A stretch of 64,000 nt of DNA from Prorocentrum cordatum (GCA_963575745.1 CAUYUJ010018538.1:562076-626075); one strand, 5' to 3'; counted from the first letter of the stretch, positions 21,052 through 31,020 are shown. Notes: a model not told the origin generated them from the letters alone. Program-made: numbers and translations.

Positions 21052-21056
<5 letters not shown>
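20843..21056 (+). repeat. Right direct terminal repeat of the GIY-YIG element
   Basis: Starts CACTTTCTCCCCGTGGGC and ends TTGGAGAACACA, running straight into (CA)n. Confidence 0.85.
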
Positions 21057-21085
<29 letters not shown>

Positions 21086-21237
21086 ACGCACACGCACACA
21101 CGCACGCACACGCACACACGCACACACGCACACACGCACACACGCACACACGCACACACGCACACACGCACACACGCACACACGCACACACGCACACACG
21201 CACACACGCACACACGCACACGCACACGCACACATAC
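21055..21237. repeat. (CA)n / (CACACG)n microsatellite
   Basis: CA dimers with regular CG interruptions. Together with CA dimers at 17546-17560 it flanks the GIY-YIG element. Confidence 0.95.
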
Positions 21238-21539
21238 ACGCGATCTCGTGAACGCAGGGGTTCTGCAACACAGCCTGGGCCTAGGGAGCGAGCCGCATCC
21301 TGCTGGTCGGCGGATTTCCCCACGCCCAGGGCTCGGCACCCCTGGAAGGCCCTCGGCGAGGCGCGGCTGCTGGAGAGCACACCACGAGACAGTGGAAACT
21401 CCCCGACGCCGACGACAGCGTCCGAGAACCGCCCTTGGACCCCCTGGCCCTCGCACGCCCTCCCCGCTCCCCACCTCATCTCGAGGGGGACCTCCATCCC
21501 TCCCTCCTCGCTCCTGCCTCCTCCCTCCGGCCATCCCGG

Positions 21540-21902
21540 GCTCGCCGGTGAGCTTCGACGTCCAATTCAAGCTCGCCGTCCCGGACGCGAGAACGGTGGC
21601 GGAGAGGCTGCGGGACTTCCACGGGCCCGCCGGGCCGCCCATCCCGGTGCAGATCCTCGAGGAGGAGGCGGGCCGCCCCTGGCGCCGCCAGGCGGCGTCC
21701 GCCTGGAGCGCGGAGAAGGGCGGGGACAGCCGCCTCCTGGTTTTGCGCCTCCGCATCCCGTGCCGGTCTTCGCTGAAGAAGAACACGGGGGCTTCCGTGC
21801 AGTGGTCGCCGACCACGAACCAGGTCGTCGTGAAGGCCGTCAAGCTCAACATCACCGAGTACGCCGCGCGCTGGGTGGCAGCGTTCGGGCCCGTGAACCA
21901 GG
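21540..21902 (+). CDS. Exon of an unidentified protein
   Basis: The plus frame encodes a non-repetitive, balanced stretch (SFDVQFKLAVPDARTVAERL at its start, VKLNITEYAARWVAAFG near its end), unlike the surrounding Pro/Ala/Arg frames. It ends at CCAG|GTGAGC near 21902, a good 5' splice site. The 5' limit is less certain: a pyrimidine-rich CTCCTGCCTCCTCCCTCC lies just upstream and could serve an acceptor near 21530. I do not recognise the family, and neighbouring exons were not found. Confidence 0.45.
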
Positions 21903-22039
21903 TGAGCCCGTCGCCGGGCTCGTTCATCCCAACGGCGGCGGCGCCGCCGCCAGGCCAGCCGTCCGTGGCGGCCTGGCTGCAGCGGGGGGCAGCGGCGGCG
22001 AGGCGCCTGGGGGCGGACGCCGTAGGCCCGGCCGCTTAG

Positions 22040-22952
22040 CGGCCGAGGCGGCCGCCCCGCCCACCAGCGCGTGGCGCCGCCGTCGCGGGGTGGGGCCTTG
22101 GCTCGGGCCAGGCTCACGGCGTGGGGATGCGGCGCCACGGGGCCCGGCGCGCCCCTCCGGTCAGGTGGGCGCGGAGGTGGCGTGGGCCGTGGTGGCTTGG
22201 GTAACTCGAGCTCGTGCAGAGCAGGGTGCGCATCGCCGCCGTCGGCCGGCGCGGGGCGTGCAAGCCGCCGGGGGAGCCGGTGCTTGGGCCAGGCTCATGG
22301 CGGCGCGGCGTGCCCGCTGGCCCGGCGGCGCGTCGCGCGGCGGGCGCTCTCTGCTGCCGGGGGCCGCAGGGGTGGTGAGCCTAGGCTTGGGCCGGGCTGG
22401 CCGGGCGGCGCGGCGGTGACGGGGGGCGCCCGTGGGGCGACGTGGGGGCGCAGTGCGTGGACGCGGCACTCGGAGAAACGGCGATCCGCCTGCCCCCCGC
22501 CTTGCCCCGCCGTCTCGCCCCTGCGCTCCCCCGCCCCGGCCTCCTCTGCTGCGCCTCGTCGCCGGCGCCCTGGTCCGGGCTCTCGGGTCGCTGCCGCCGG
22601 GAGAGGCTGGGGGGGGATCCTGGCGCGAGTACCCCGCGCGGTCGCCCGTCGCGCCCTGGGACGTCGGCACTTCCTGACCGCGCGTGGCACCCCGCGCCAG
22701 GTAGCCCCCGGCCGCCCCCGTCGGCGCCGGGCGGGGCTCGGACGGGGGGGGGGCGGCGGCCTGGCCCCCTCGTTGCCTGATGGGAGGTGCAGGACTTGAC
22801 GGGCGAGGCCACGCGGGCGCCGGGGAGGTGGGCGGTAACCCAAGTGCGGCGCTCCACGGTCATTGGCGGAGCGGTGGGGTGGGCGCATCGCGGGGGTCAC
22901 GGCTGACCCCGGCGGCGCGTGGCCTGGCTGCCCCGCGTCTGGGAGCCGCTGG
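22040..22952. other. GC-rich stretch, no gene supported
   Basis: Roughly 80% GC with GGCGCGG-type motifs. Every frame is Ala/Arg/Gly/Pro-rich and none carries a motif. Confidence 0.5.
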
Positions 22953-23475
22953 GGGGCCGGCGCGCTAGGGGGAGGGCGCCACCGCCCGCGCGGCGCGTGG
23001 CCGAGTTCCGGCCAAACTCGGCCACGTGAGGCGTGGACGGGGGCGCTGACGGGGCCGCGGGCCCCAGTGGCTGGTCGCCCTCTCCCCTCCTTCCCCCCCT
23101 GGTTCTTTTCGTGGGGGGCTCGGGGGGGTGGCCGTTGGGGGGCCGGCGCGCTGGTGGGAGGGCGCCACCGCCCGCGCGGCGCGTGGCCGAGTTCCGGCCG
23201 ACCTCGGCCACGCGGGGCGCGGACGGGAGCGCTGACGGGGCTGCGGGCCCCAGTGGAGGGCCGCCCCCCCCCCACCTCCCCTTCCTTCTCCTCTTCTCGT
23301 ATAGGGGGCTCGGGGGGGTGCCGCTGGGGTGCCGGCGCGCGGGGGGGAGGGCGCCGCCGCCCGCCCGGCGCGTGGCCGAGTTCCGGCCAAACTCGGCCAC
23401 GCGGGGCGCGGACGGTAGCGCCCCGACGGTGCCGCGGAGGTGGTCGCCTCCTCCCCCTCGCCCCTCCCCTCCGCG
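22953..23475. repeat. 186-bp tandem repeat, about 3 copies, each with a stem-loop
   Basis: GGGGCCGGCGCGC or its variant begins at 22953, 23139 and about 23326. Each unit contains GTGGCCGAGTT-7 nt-AACTCGGCCAC. The 11-bp stem is perfect in copies 1 and 3 and mismatched in copy 2. Later parts of the units diverge. Confidence 0.8.
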
Positions 23476-23816
23476 CTTTCCTTCGCATGGGGAGCCCGGG
23501 GTGGGAGATGGTGCTGTGGGAGGGGGCCGCCCCCCTCGCGGCCACACGGACCTGCGGCTGAGGCGTTGTGGGGGGACCGGACGCGCCCATCCCACACCCC
23601 TTGGCGGACGGGGGCGCCGCGCTCCCCCGTGAAAGGTACCCCCTGGGGCAGCGGCGCCCCCGGCTCCCCAAGGCGCGGGAGCCGAAGGCCCAAGGGGCGG
23701 ATGTTTTCCCGCGCCGGGGAGTCGCCCGGCCCCTCGGGGACCCCCCGGGGGCCGTCCGGAATAACATAGTCCGAAACATAGTCCCTCCTCCCTCCTGCCT
23801 CCTCCCTCCTCCCTGC

Positions 23817-23850
23817 TCATCAGAACCTCCTGTTTTTTAGATACTTCTAA
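23817..23850 (+). repeat. Left terminal inverted repeat of the 13.8-kb element
   Basis: Reads TCATCAGAACCTCCTG, then TTTTTT, then AGATACTTCTAA. It mismatches the reverse complement of the right end at positions 6, 9, 23, 26 and 30. Confidence 0.55.
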
Positions 23851-23867
23851 TTTTTTTGGTAGTTCCC

Positions 23868-23950
23868 CTCCAAATTTTAGAGGTTGATGTCATTTTGGAG
23901 GCGCACTTCTAAAATTTAGTGTGTGATGCAAAACCACCAAAATTTAGATG
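23868..23950 (+). repeat. Subterminal AT-rich motifs, left end
   Basis: CTCCAAATTTTAGAGG, TTCTAAAATTTAGTG and CACCAAAATTTAGATGA within 85 bp. Such clustered subterminal motifs are typical of CACTA-class elements. Confidence 0.5.
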
Positions 23951-23997
23951 ATTTGAGTTGCATGTGTACATGTACATGAACGCACAGCACATGGGAA

Positions 23998-24130
23998 CAC
24001 ACACGCACACACATTCACACACATCTATCTCTCTATATATATATGTATATATAAGTATATATGTGTAAATATATATATGTATATATGTCTATACATATGT
24101 ATATACAAATGTATGGATGCATACACATAC
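23998..24130. repeat. CA and TA/TATG microsatellites
   Basis: ACACACGCACACACATTC then TATATATGTATATATAAG-type repeats, the most AT-rich short stretch nearby. Confidence 0.85.
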
Positions 24131-24211
24131 AATTATGTGAAGAGCCCAGCTGGCTTCACGCATGTTCCCCCGCGGCACGGGGGAGCGCGGACTTTGATAC
24201 GATGCGAGGGT

Positions 24212-26160
24212 ATGTCGGCAACGCGCGTTTCGGCACACTTCTCGCACATTTCGTTGCCCCTGGAAGCGAGGAGTCGCGTTGGGCCAGGGGCAGCATCCCA
24301 GCGTAGACTTTTTTGGTTCGAGCAACGCATGCCTGGTGTGAAGCAGCGCCTTCAGCAATTGAATCGTGAGCGAGATGTCGAGGTTGAGGTTGACGGTCCT
24401 GTTTCGGCAGAGCAGCGGTCGAACGAATTTGCTAGATCCCGTTTCAAAAAAGGAAAGCTGAGTGCAAAAGACGTTGTGGAACTGACCGATGGCGCTGACT
24501 CGTCCAAGCGCCCTGCCAGCTGGGAGGCCAATGCGTCAAGGAATGTAAAAAAAAAAACTTGCCAGAGAATCGGGTCGTCCAGATGTGTATGCCGCGGTTG
24601 GAAAATTTTGGGACGAAAAAAAGCAAAAACAGTTCAATGACACAATGTATTTTTCGCTGCCGTGGGAGATTATTGAAACGGACGCCAGGCCAATTTCTGA
24701 CTGGTCCCACATTGAACCGGATGCTCCTTTGTATTCGACACGACAGACCTGGGCCAACGGCCGTGACCTCAGATTATCAGTGGAAGAAGTCGAGAACACC
24801 GTCGTTTGGGGTATATGGGGAGATACGGCACCGTTTTTGACTAGAGATTCCTTGTATCTCTTGACTTACTCTGCCGTGTCTGGCAACACACATAAGCGTC
24901 ATAGGTTTTGTGGCTGGGCGAAACGAATGACTTGCGACTGTGGCTGCCGAGGCAGACACACATTTGAAGTTGTTTGGGCTGTGCTAGCTTGGGCGTTCCA
25001 GGTCATGCTTTCGGGGTTCCATCCAACAGTTCGCCACGATGGTGTACCCTTTGCCGAATCTGGTTTCAAAGGTGATCGAGATCGTGCTCGTCGTCAGGGA
25101 CCCCTTCGTGCAAGGGGATGTTGTTTGCAAAAGCGTGGAGATTGGGCATGGCTGAAGCAGTGCTTGTTTCTCACAGGACGCGGCTGTTGAAATTGTACCG
25201 CCTCCCTTCCCCTACGCATCCACCAATAAAAAGGCTTCTCAATTCCAGGGTTGGGGGCGAGTGCAATTTTGACGCCCAGGTTGGGGGGACCAGAAAAACG
25301 TGAGGTGCTGCTGGAAATGCCACGCTGAACGAGGACCGAAACTGCCCTTCACAGATGCCTCTGCAACGGCAGCATGGAGAACGACGATGCTCAACCACGA
25401 ATCTTTCATGATTTGGGTTTTTGCTGAGGGACACGAGCTCTCGTCAATTTTTGACATCCCAGGATTTTCAATCGAATATGTAACGATCGACTTGATGCAT
25501 GTGCTAGACCTGGGTTGCCTACAAGTTCTGTTGGGGAATGTTCTGTTTGAGTTGTTTGTAAAAATGGGAGGCGCAGTGACGAATCCTGGCAGCACGATTT
25601 CTGATCTCAATGCGCTCGTGCACTGCGCTTCGAAGCAACTCGGCCAAGACGCGCCCCCAGTGCGATTCCTAACAAGCCTCATGATTAAGCAGTCAGGGAA
25701 ACCACCAAGACTTCGAACCAAAGCAGCTGAGACACGATATATGTTACCGTGTGTTCTTAAGATTATGGAGAGCTTCATCCCGCCAGATACCAGGCGAGAG
25801 AAACTCATGATGGACACAGTGGCGATGATGCAAAATATGTATGCCGAGCTGTACTCATGGGACGACTCGACGTCACCCGCTAAGGTTGCGCGGTTTGGAC
25901 GGTGTTACAATGCTCTGTATTCAGATCTGGGCCGAATGACGCGCGACGAGGTTCCTGGGATCAGCTATGAGCCGTTTAAGTTCTACCCAAAGAACCATCT
26001 CCTTATTCATTGCCTGGAAGACCAGGTAGGCGTATTCGGGAACCCGATAAGAAATTGGAACTACCAGGATGAATCCGCCATCGGCGATGCGGTTGAAGTT
26101 GCAGAAGCATCACACCCTAATTGGCTCCACCGCTCGATCGTAGAGATGGACCGTTTCTGA
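24212..26160 (+). CDS. Tnp2/CACTA-like transposase gene (one frame break, one intron)
   Basis: Three plus-strand frames join into one protein. Segment 1 starts at the ATG at 24212. It runs into an A11 homopolymer (24547-24557), after which the protein continues in another frame (REIGRPD-like to KFWDEKKQKQF). Segment 2 ends near 25160 and segment 3 begins after a CCCAG acceptor near 25279; the 120-bp gap is probably an intron. Features seen: CDCGCRG, RHDG, a GDW, then CCWKC, IDLMHVLDLG, LLGNVLF and a closing PKNHLLIHCLEDQ...W.YQDE block. The GDW/CxxC/D-x-MH/LLG order and the PKxHxxxH end recall plant-type Tnp2 transposases, and the family is expanded in dinoflagellates (established knowledge; assignment by eye). 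Stop at 26158-26160. Whether the frame break is real or a sequencing error is unknown. Confidence 0.55.
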
Positions 26161-26792
26161 GATCCCACAAAAAAAATCAGACGAGACAAAAACAATCCCA
26201 CAAGTCTCGGGACCTGCCCAAGCGAGAACCCCGTTTTGAAACAGGAGCCGCCTTCAACCTCATCATCTGTGCCCTCTCTGGTCCCCCCCAGCCCCTAGAG
26301 GCCTCGGGTCCCGCCTCTCACGGCGCCTCCCCTTGGGTCCCTCCAGAGCGCCCCATCGGGAACTCAAGCGAGAACCCCGTTTTGAAACAGGAGCCGCCCT
26401 NNNNNNNNNNNNNNNNNNNNNNNNNNNNNNNNNNNNNNNNNNNNNNNNNNNNNNNNNNNNNNNNNNNNNNNNNNNNNNNNNNNNNNNNNNNNNNNNNNNN
26501 ATCACACCCTAATTGGCTCCACCGCTCGATCGTAGAGATGGACCGTTTCTGAGATCCCACAAAAAAAATCAGACGAGACAAAAACAATCCCACAAGTCTC
26601 GGGACCTGCCCAAGCGAGAACCCCGTTTTGAAACAGGAGCCGCCTTCAACCTCATCATCTGTGCCCTCTCTGGTCCCCCCCAGCCCCTAGAGGCCTCGGG
26701 TCCCGCCTCTCACGGCGCCTCCCCTTGGGTCCCTCCAGAGCGCCCCATCGGGAACTCAAGCGAGAACCCCGTTTTGAAACAGGAGCCGCCCT
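26109..26792. other. Assembly gap (100 N) flanked by an exact 292-bp duplication
   Basis: 26401-26500 is N. Bases 26109-26400 are repeated without a difference at 26501-26792, including the last codons and stop of the transposase-like gene. This is the pattern of two contig ends that overlap but were joined with an arbitrary gap. The second partial gene end is therefore probably not real. Confidence 0.9.
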
Positions 26793-28960
26793 AGACCTCA
26801 TCCTCTGTGCCCTCTCTGGTCCCCCCCAGCCCCTAGAGGCCTCGGGCCCCGCCTCTCACGGCGCCTCCCCTTGGGTCCCTCCAGAGCGCCTCATCGGGAA
26901 CTCAAGCGAGAACCCCGTTTTGAAACAGGAGCCGCCCTCGACCTCATCCTCTGTGCCCTCTCTGGTCCCCCCCAGCCCCTAGAGGCCTCGGGCCCCGCCT
27001 CTCACGGCGCCTCCCCTTGGGTCCCTCCAGAGCGCCCCATCGGGAACTCAAGCGAGAACCCCGTTTTGAAACAGGAGCCGCCCTCGACCTCATCCTCTGT
27101 GCCCTCTCTGGTCCCCCCCAGCCCCGAGAGGCCTCGGGCCCCGCCTCTCACGGCGCCTCCCCTTGGGTCCCTCCAGAGCGCCCCATAGGGAACTCAAGCG
27201 AGAACACCGTTTTGAAACAGGAGCCGCCCTCAACCTTATCCTCGCCTCTCTGGCCCCCCCCGGCCCCCAGAGGCCTCGGGCCCCGCCTCTCACGGCGCCT
27301 CCTCTTGGGTCCCTCCAGAGCGCCCCATCGGGAACTCAAGCGAGAACCCCGTTTTGAATCAGGAGCGCCCTCACCTCAGCCTCTGAGCCCTCTTCTGTCC
27401 CCCCCCATCCCTAAAGGCCCGGCCCCGCCTCCACGCCCTCCCCTTGGTCCCTCCAAGCGCCCCATCGGAACTCCAAGCGAGAACCCCGTTTTGAAACAGG
27501 AGCCGCCCTCAACCTCATCCTCTGTGCCCTCTCTGGTCCCCCCCAGCCCCCAGAGGCCTCGGGCCCCGCCTCTCACGGCGCCTCCCCTTGGGTCCCTCCA
27601 GAGCGCCCCATCGGAAACTCAAGCGAGAACCCCGTTTTGAAACAGGAGCCGCGCCCCCTCGCCCTCCATCCTCGAAATGATCCCTGTCCCCCCCAGCGCC
27701 CCCAGAGGCCCGGGCCCCGCTCGCACGGCGCCTCCCCTTGGGTCCCCAAGGAACCCCATCGGGAAACCTCCAGAGCAGCGAGAACCCCGTTTTGAAACAG
27801 GAGCCGCCCTCGACCTCATCCTCTGTGCCCTCTCTGGTCCCCCCCAGCCCCTAGAGGCCTCGGGCCCCGCCTCTCACGGCGCCTCCCTTTGGGTCCCTCC
27901 AGAGCGCCCCATCGGGAACTCAAGCGAGAACCCCGTTTTGAAACAGGAGCCGCCCTCAACCTCATCCTCTGTGCCCTCTCTGGTCCTCCCCAGCCCCCAG
28001 AGGCCTCGGGCCCCGCCTCTCACGGCGCCTCCCCTTGGGTCCCTCCAGAGCGCCCCATCGGGAACTCAAGCGAGAACCCCGTTTTGAAACAGGAGCCGCC
28101 CTCAACCTCATCCTCTGTGCCCTCTCTGGTCCCCCCCCAGCCCCTAGAGGCCTCGGGCCCCGCCTCTCACGGCGCCTCCCCTTGGGTCCCTCCAGAGCGC
28201 CCCATCGGGAACTCAAGCGAGAACCCCGTTTTGAAACAGGAGCCGCCCTCGACCTCATCATCTGTGCCCTCTCTGGTCCCCCCCAGCCCCCAGAGGCCTC
28301 GGGCCCCGCCTCTCACGGCGCCTCCCCTTGGGTCCCTCCAGAGCGCCCCATCGGGAACTCAAGCGAGAACCCCGTTTTAAAACAGGAACCGCCCTCAACC
28401 TCATCCTCTGTGCCCTCTCTGGCCCCCCCCAGCCCCTAGAGGCCTCGGGCCCCGCCTCTCACGGCTCCTCCCCATGGGTCCCTCCAGAGCGCGCCATCGG
28501 GAACTCAAGCGAGAACCCCTTTTTGAACATGAGCCGCCCTCCAACCTCGATCCGTCTGTGCCCTCTCTGTCCCCCCCACCCCCCAGCCCCTAGAGCCTCG
28601 GGCCCCGCGCCTCTCACGCCTCCCATCGTGGGTCCCTCCAGAGCGCCTCCATCGGAACTCAAGCGAACAAACCGTTTTGAGAGGCTGGAGCCGCCCCTAC
28701 CTGCAGCCCTGTGCCCTCTCTGTCCCCCCCCAGGCCCCTAGATGGAACTCAAGCGAGAACACCGTTTTGAAACAGGAGCCGCCCTCAACCTCATCCTCTG
28801 TGCCCTCTCTGGTCCCCCCCCCAGCCCCTAGAGGCCTCGGGCCCCGCCTCTCACGGCGCCTCCCTCAGGTCCCTCGAGAGCGCCCCATAGGGAACTCAAG
28901 CGAGAACACCGTTTTGAAACAGGAGCCGCCATAGACCTCAGACCTCAGCCTCTGTGCCGT
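26217..28960 (+). repeat. 146-bp satellite, array 1
   Basis: Monomers repeat every 146 bp: the GGGTCCCTCCAGAGCGCC landmark recurs near 26725, 26871, 27017 and 27163. Consensus landmarks are GAGAACCCCGTTTTGAAACA, CTCATCCTCTGTGCCCTCTC, a C-run followed by AG, and CGGGCCCCGCCTCTCACGGC. Monomers at 27360-27480, 27650-27780 and 28520-28740 are more diverged. The last monomers read CCCTCAGGTCCCTCGAGAG. 146 is not divisible by three, so the many frames here are not genes. Confidence 0.95.
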
Positions 28961-29044
28961 CTCTGCCCCCCCCCCCTCCGCCTCGCTCCCTCTGGGGTGC
29001 CTCGAGAGGCAACCCACGGCAGACTGAATGAATGGACACGAGGA

Positions 29045-29130
29045 AGCGATAGAGAGAGAGAGAGAGAGAAAGGGGAGAGAGAGAGAGGCTATAGAAAGAG
29101 AGAGAGAGAGAGAGAGAGAAACAGAGAGAG
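29045..29130. repeat. (GA)n microsatellite
   Basis: GAGAGA with AGG and AAA interruptions. A similar tract lies just left of array 2 at 34410-34570. Confidence 0.9.
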
Positions 29131-29282
29131 GAACTCACGATACAGAAACAATGACAGATCCAACAATAACAACACCGAACACACAGCCACGGATGCCAAC
29201 GCAGAGAGGCACCGTAAGAGAGAGGTTGAAAGAAACATAGCACCCGTTGGGTGCGAACCGATGCGGCGGCAGACACATAAGC

Positions 29283-29340
29283 AGCACCAGCAGCAACAAC
29301 AACACCAACACCACCACCACCACCAACAACAACAACAAGC

Positions 29341-29406
<66 letters not shown>

Positions 29407-29408
29407 CC

Positions 29409-29441
<33 letters not shown>

Positions 29442-29462
29442 GCACAACAAGCACAACAACAA
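29283..29462. repeat. (CAA)n microsatellite
   Basis: Nearly pure CAA/ACA triplets; poly-Gln, poly-Asn and poly-Thr frames are shadows. Confidence 0.95.
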
Positions 29463-29542
29463 CGACGGTTAATGCCGTGGCGTCGGCGTCTGCATCGGTG
29501 TCTTCCCACCTCCGCTTCCCCCTCCCTCCGCCTCCTCCTCCA

Positions 29543-29563
29543 CTGCAGCCATTTCGGCGCATG
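29543..29563 (+). other. Spliced-leader relic upstream of the RING gene
   Basis: Matches the 21-nt dinoflagellate spliced leader at 16 positions, with AGCCATTT exact and GGC and CA following. It ends 44 nt before the ATG at 29608. Such genomic relics mark genes that re-entered the genome from trans-spliced mRNA. Confidence 0.6.
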
Positions 29564-29607
29564 TCGACTGGGTGATTGCGCGAGCTTCTCCAGAGCAGCT
29601 CTCGGCC

Positions 29608-30396
29608 ATGGACTCGTTCAACTGCTGCTGCTGTCTTGAGCATATCATGCCAGTGCATTCAGTGGTTGTCCATCCCTGCGAACACGTGACTCACCTGCGC
29701 TGCGAGTTTGCCAACTGGAGCATGGGCCCCCCAGGCCCGCACACTTGCCCCATGTGCAGGACCGTTTGGAGCGCGGAGTTCACAAGGCTGTTTATAGAGC
29801 GCTGCCGTGGTTTTCGTCTAGATGAGTACGACGCCCCCGACGTGCCCAACCCCGCAGTGGACGTCGATGACCCTGTCCCATGGCATGTCGCCCCTTGGTG
29901 CTGCCCTCGAGTTTTGGTCGCAGATGGCGTGTTCGAGGAGAGCACTGACCTACGAATGCAATGGTCTCCTTTGCGATCCCCGAGTGGTGGCAGAACCAAC
30001 CGCTGGCAGTGCATGACGTGCATGAGGGAATTCTCTGAGACCCCTGAGACCATCGCCTTGGCTCGAGCTGCTCCGATCTGCGGCGTTCATGGTCAGTGCA
30101 TGCTCGTTGTGAAGTTCTTCGGTGCTGATGTAAACGTCAGATTCTACTGGGCATGCCCCTGCACCAGCGACTACGACGTGCCGATCGCGCGAGAGAACTG
30201 CCCCACGGAAGAACTCGAATCCCATATACAACCCCTCATCGAGGTCGACTCGAGCAATGACGGTATGGATGATGGCAGAGATATTGCGCCGATGGCGGTC
30301 GATGCGCTCAGTCATCTAGAGGAGTTGAGGGACATTGCCGTTAGTGAGGACCTGGAAGCTCTCGCCCAAATTGCTGCTACCTCCGAATCCGACTAA
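29608..30396 (+). CDS. RING-H2 finger protein (262 aa)
   Basis: Start at the ATG at 29608, directly before the zinc ligands. Residues 6-50 form a complete C3H2C3 RING: C6-x2-C9, C24-x-H26-x2-H29-x2-C32 and C47-x2-C50 (CPMC), with the usual Trp after the last histidine pair (W37). RING fingers of this type recruit E2 enzymes in ubiquitin ligases. The middle (residues 90-190) has further Cys pairs (WCC, CMTC, CPC) that could bind zinc. The C-terminus is acidic. The gene has no introns and a spliced-leader relic upstream. It lies between the two satellite arrays and on the same strand as the next two genes. The substrate is unknown. Confidence 0.7.
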   Translation: MDSFNCCCCLEHIMPVHSVVVHPCEHVTHLRCEFANWSMGPPGPHTCPMCRTVWSAEFTRLFIERCRGFRLDEYDAPDVPNPAVDVDDPVPWHVAPWCCPRVLVADGVFEESTDLRMQWSPLRSPSGGRTNRWQCMTCMREFSETPETIALARAAPICGVHGQCMLVVKFFGADVNVRFYWACPCTSDYDVPIARENCPTEELESHIQPLIEVDSSNDGMDDGRDIAPMAVDALSHLEELRDIAVSEDLEALAQIAATSESD

Positions 30397-31003
30397 GCAC
30401 ATGCACCCTGGACGGAAGCCATGTGGCAATAAAATTGTCCTGACCTTTCTCCTCTTTACTTGTCCCCAGTTCGACCAAGCCGATGGTGACACTTCCTGAT
30501 CGCAGTCGTCGTTCCCTTACCTCCTACTTTCCCGAAGAACCTGGGCTACAGCCCATTGCGCTCATCTTGGAGTAGTTTGGTCAAGAGCTTGGGGACATCT
30601 GGGTAGGCTTCTCTTGGAGTTCCGCCTGGGATATATTGAACGTATGTGAGGCTCTTTTGGGGCGTCTGGCTTCGCGTTGGCTTCTGGCATTATCTTGGCG
30701 CCATTTCAATGCAGCCTCAGGGCCTCTCAGGGGGTCGCTTAATTGGGGTCAGAGGTTGCACGTCAATCGCTTAATTGGGGTCAGAGGTTGGCCAACCCGC
30801 GCGTTGAGGGAACCTACCGGCCTCTGATTGTCCGGCGGATTGTCCGGCAGGGGGGGTGACAGACAATCGATTGTGAGGATGTCTCGAGCGGGAACGTCTG
30901 GCGGATAGTCTGTCGGGAGGGGGGTGACAGACTATCCGCCGAAGTAGGCGTCGAGAAACGCCGCGGCATCGTCTGGCGAACAGTCTGTCTGGGTTTGTAG
31001 TTC
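30397..31003. other. Intergenic region between the RING and coiled-coil genes
   Basis: Holds an AATAAA-like word at 30429 soon after the RING stop (dinoflagellates rarely use it), a 22-bp tandem GCTTAATTGGGGTCAGAGGT at about 30738 and 30770, and the stem-loop cluster at 30827-30990. Confidence 0.5.
30827..30990. repeat. Three related CTGGCGGATAGTCTGTC motifs, one forming a perfect 15-bp stem-loop
   Basis: GGCGGATAGTCTGTC (30900-30914) and GACAGACTATCCGCC (30926-30940) are exact inverted copies with an 11-nt G-rich loop. A diverged version (GATTGTC/GACAATC over a similar G-rich spacer) lies at 30835-30870, and a single arm GTCTGGCGAACAGTCTGTCT starts at 30971. Confidence 0.75.
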
Positions 31004-31020
31004 AGCAATTTTGGCTCGAG
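31004..31020 (+). other. Spliced-leader relic upstream of the coiled-coil gene
   Basis: AGCAATTTTGGCTCGAG matches the last 17 nt of the dinoflagellate spliced leader at 15 positions. It ends 39 nt before the ATG at 31060. Confidence 0.65.

Larger units (their letters stand above)
17559..21056 (+). mobile_element. GIY-YIG element with 214-bp direct terminal repeats in a (CA)n tract
   Basis: Two 214-bp direct repeats (17559-17772 and 20843-21056, about 96% identical by eye) bracket a 3.07-kb interior with one long ORF (17846-20167). The left repeat is preceded by (CA)n and the right repeat is followed by a long (CA)n tract, so the unit looks inserted in a CA microsatellite. The repeats resemble short LTRs, but no reverse transcriptase, integrase or transposase was found inside and the ends are not TG...CA. 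Alternative: a duplication of the 214-bp segment with later insertion of the ORF. A related pair of repeats elsewhere in the genome would decide. Confidence 0.6.

Noticed and set aside
26121-26552. A frame running through the N gap
   Set aside because: It contains unknown bases and repeats the previous gene end; it is a product of the gap duplication.
26725-28439. Dozens of frames in the satellite arrays (also 34.6-37.1 kb)
   Set aside because: The 146-bp period is not a multiple of three, so each monomer shifts frame and no protein is conserved.
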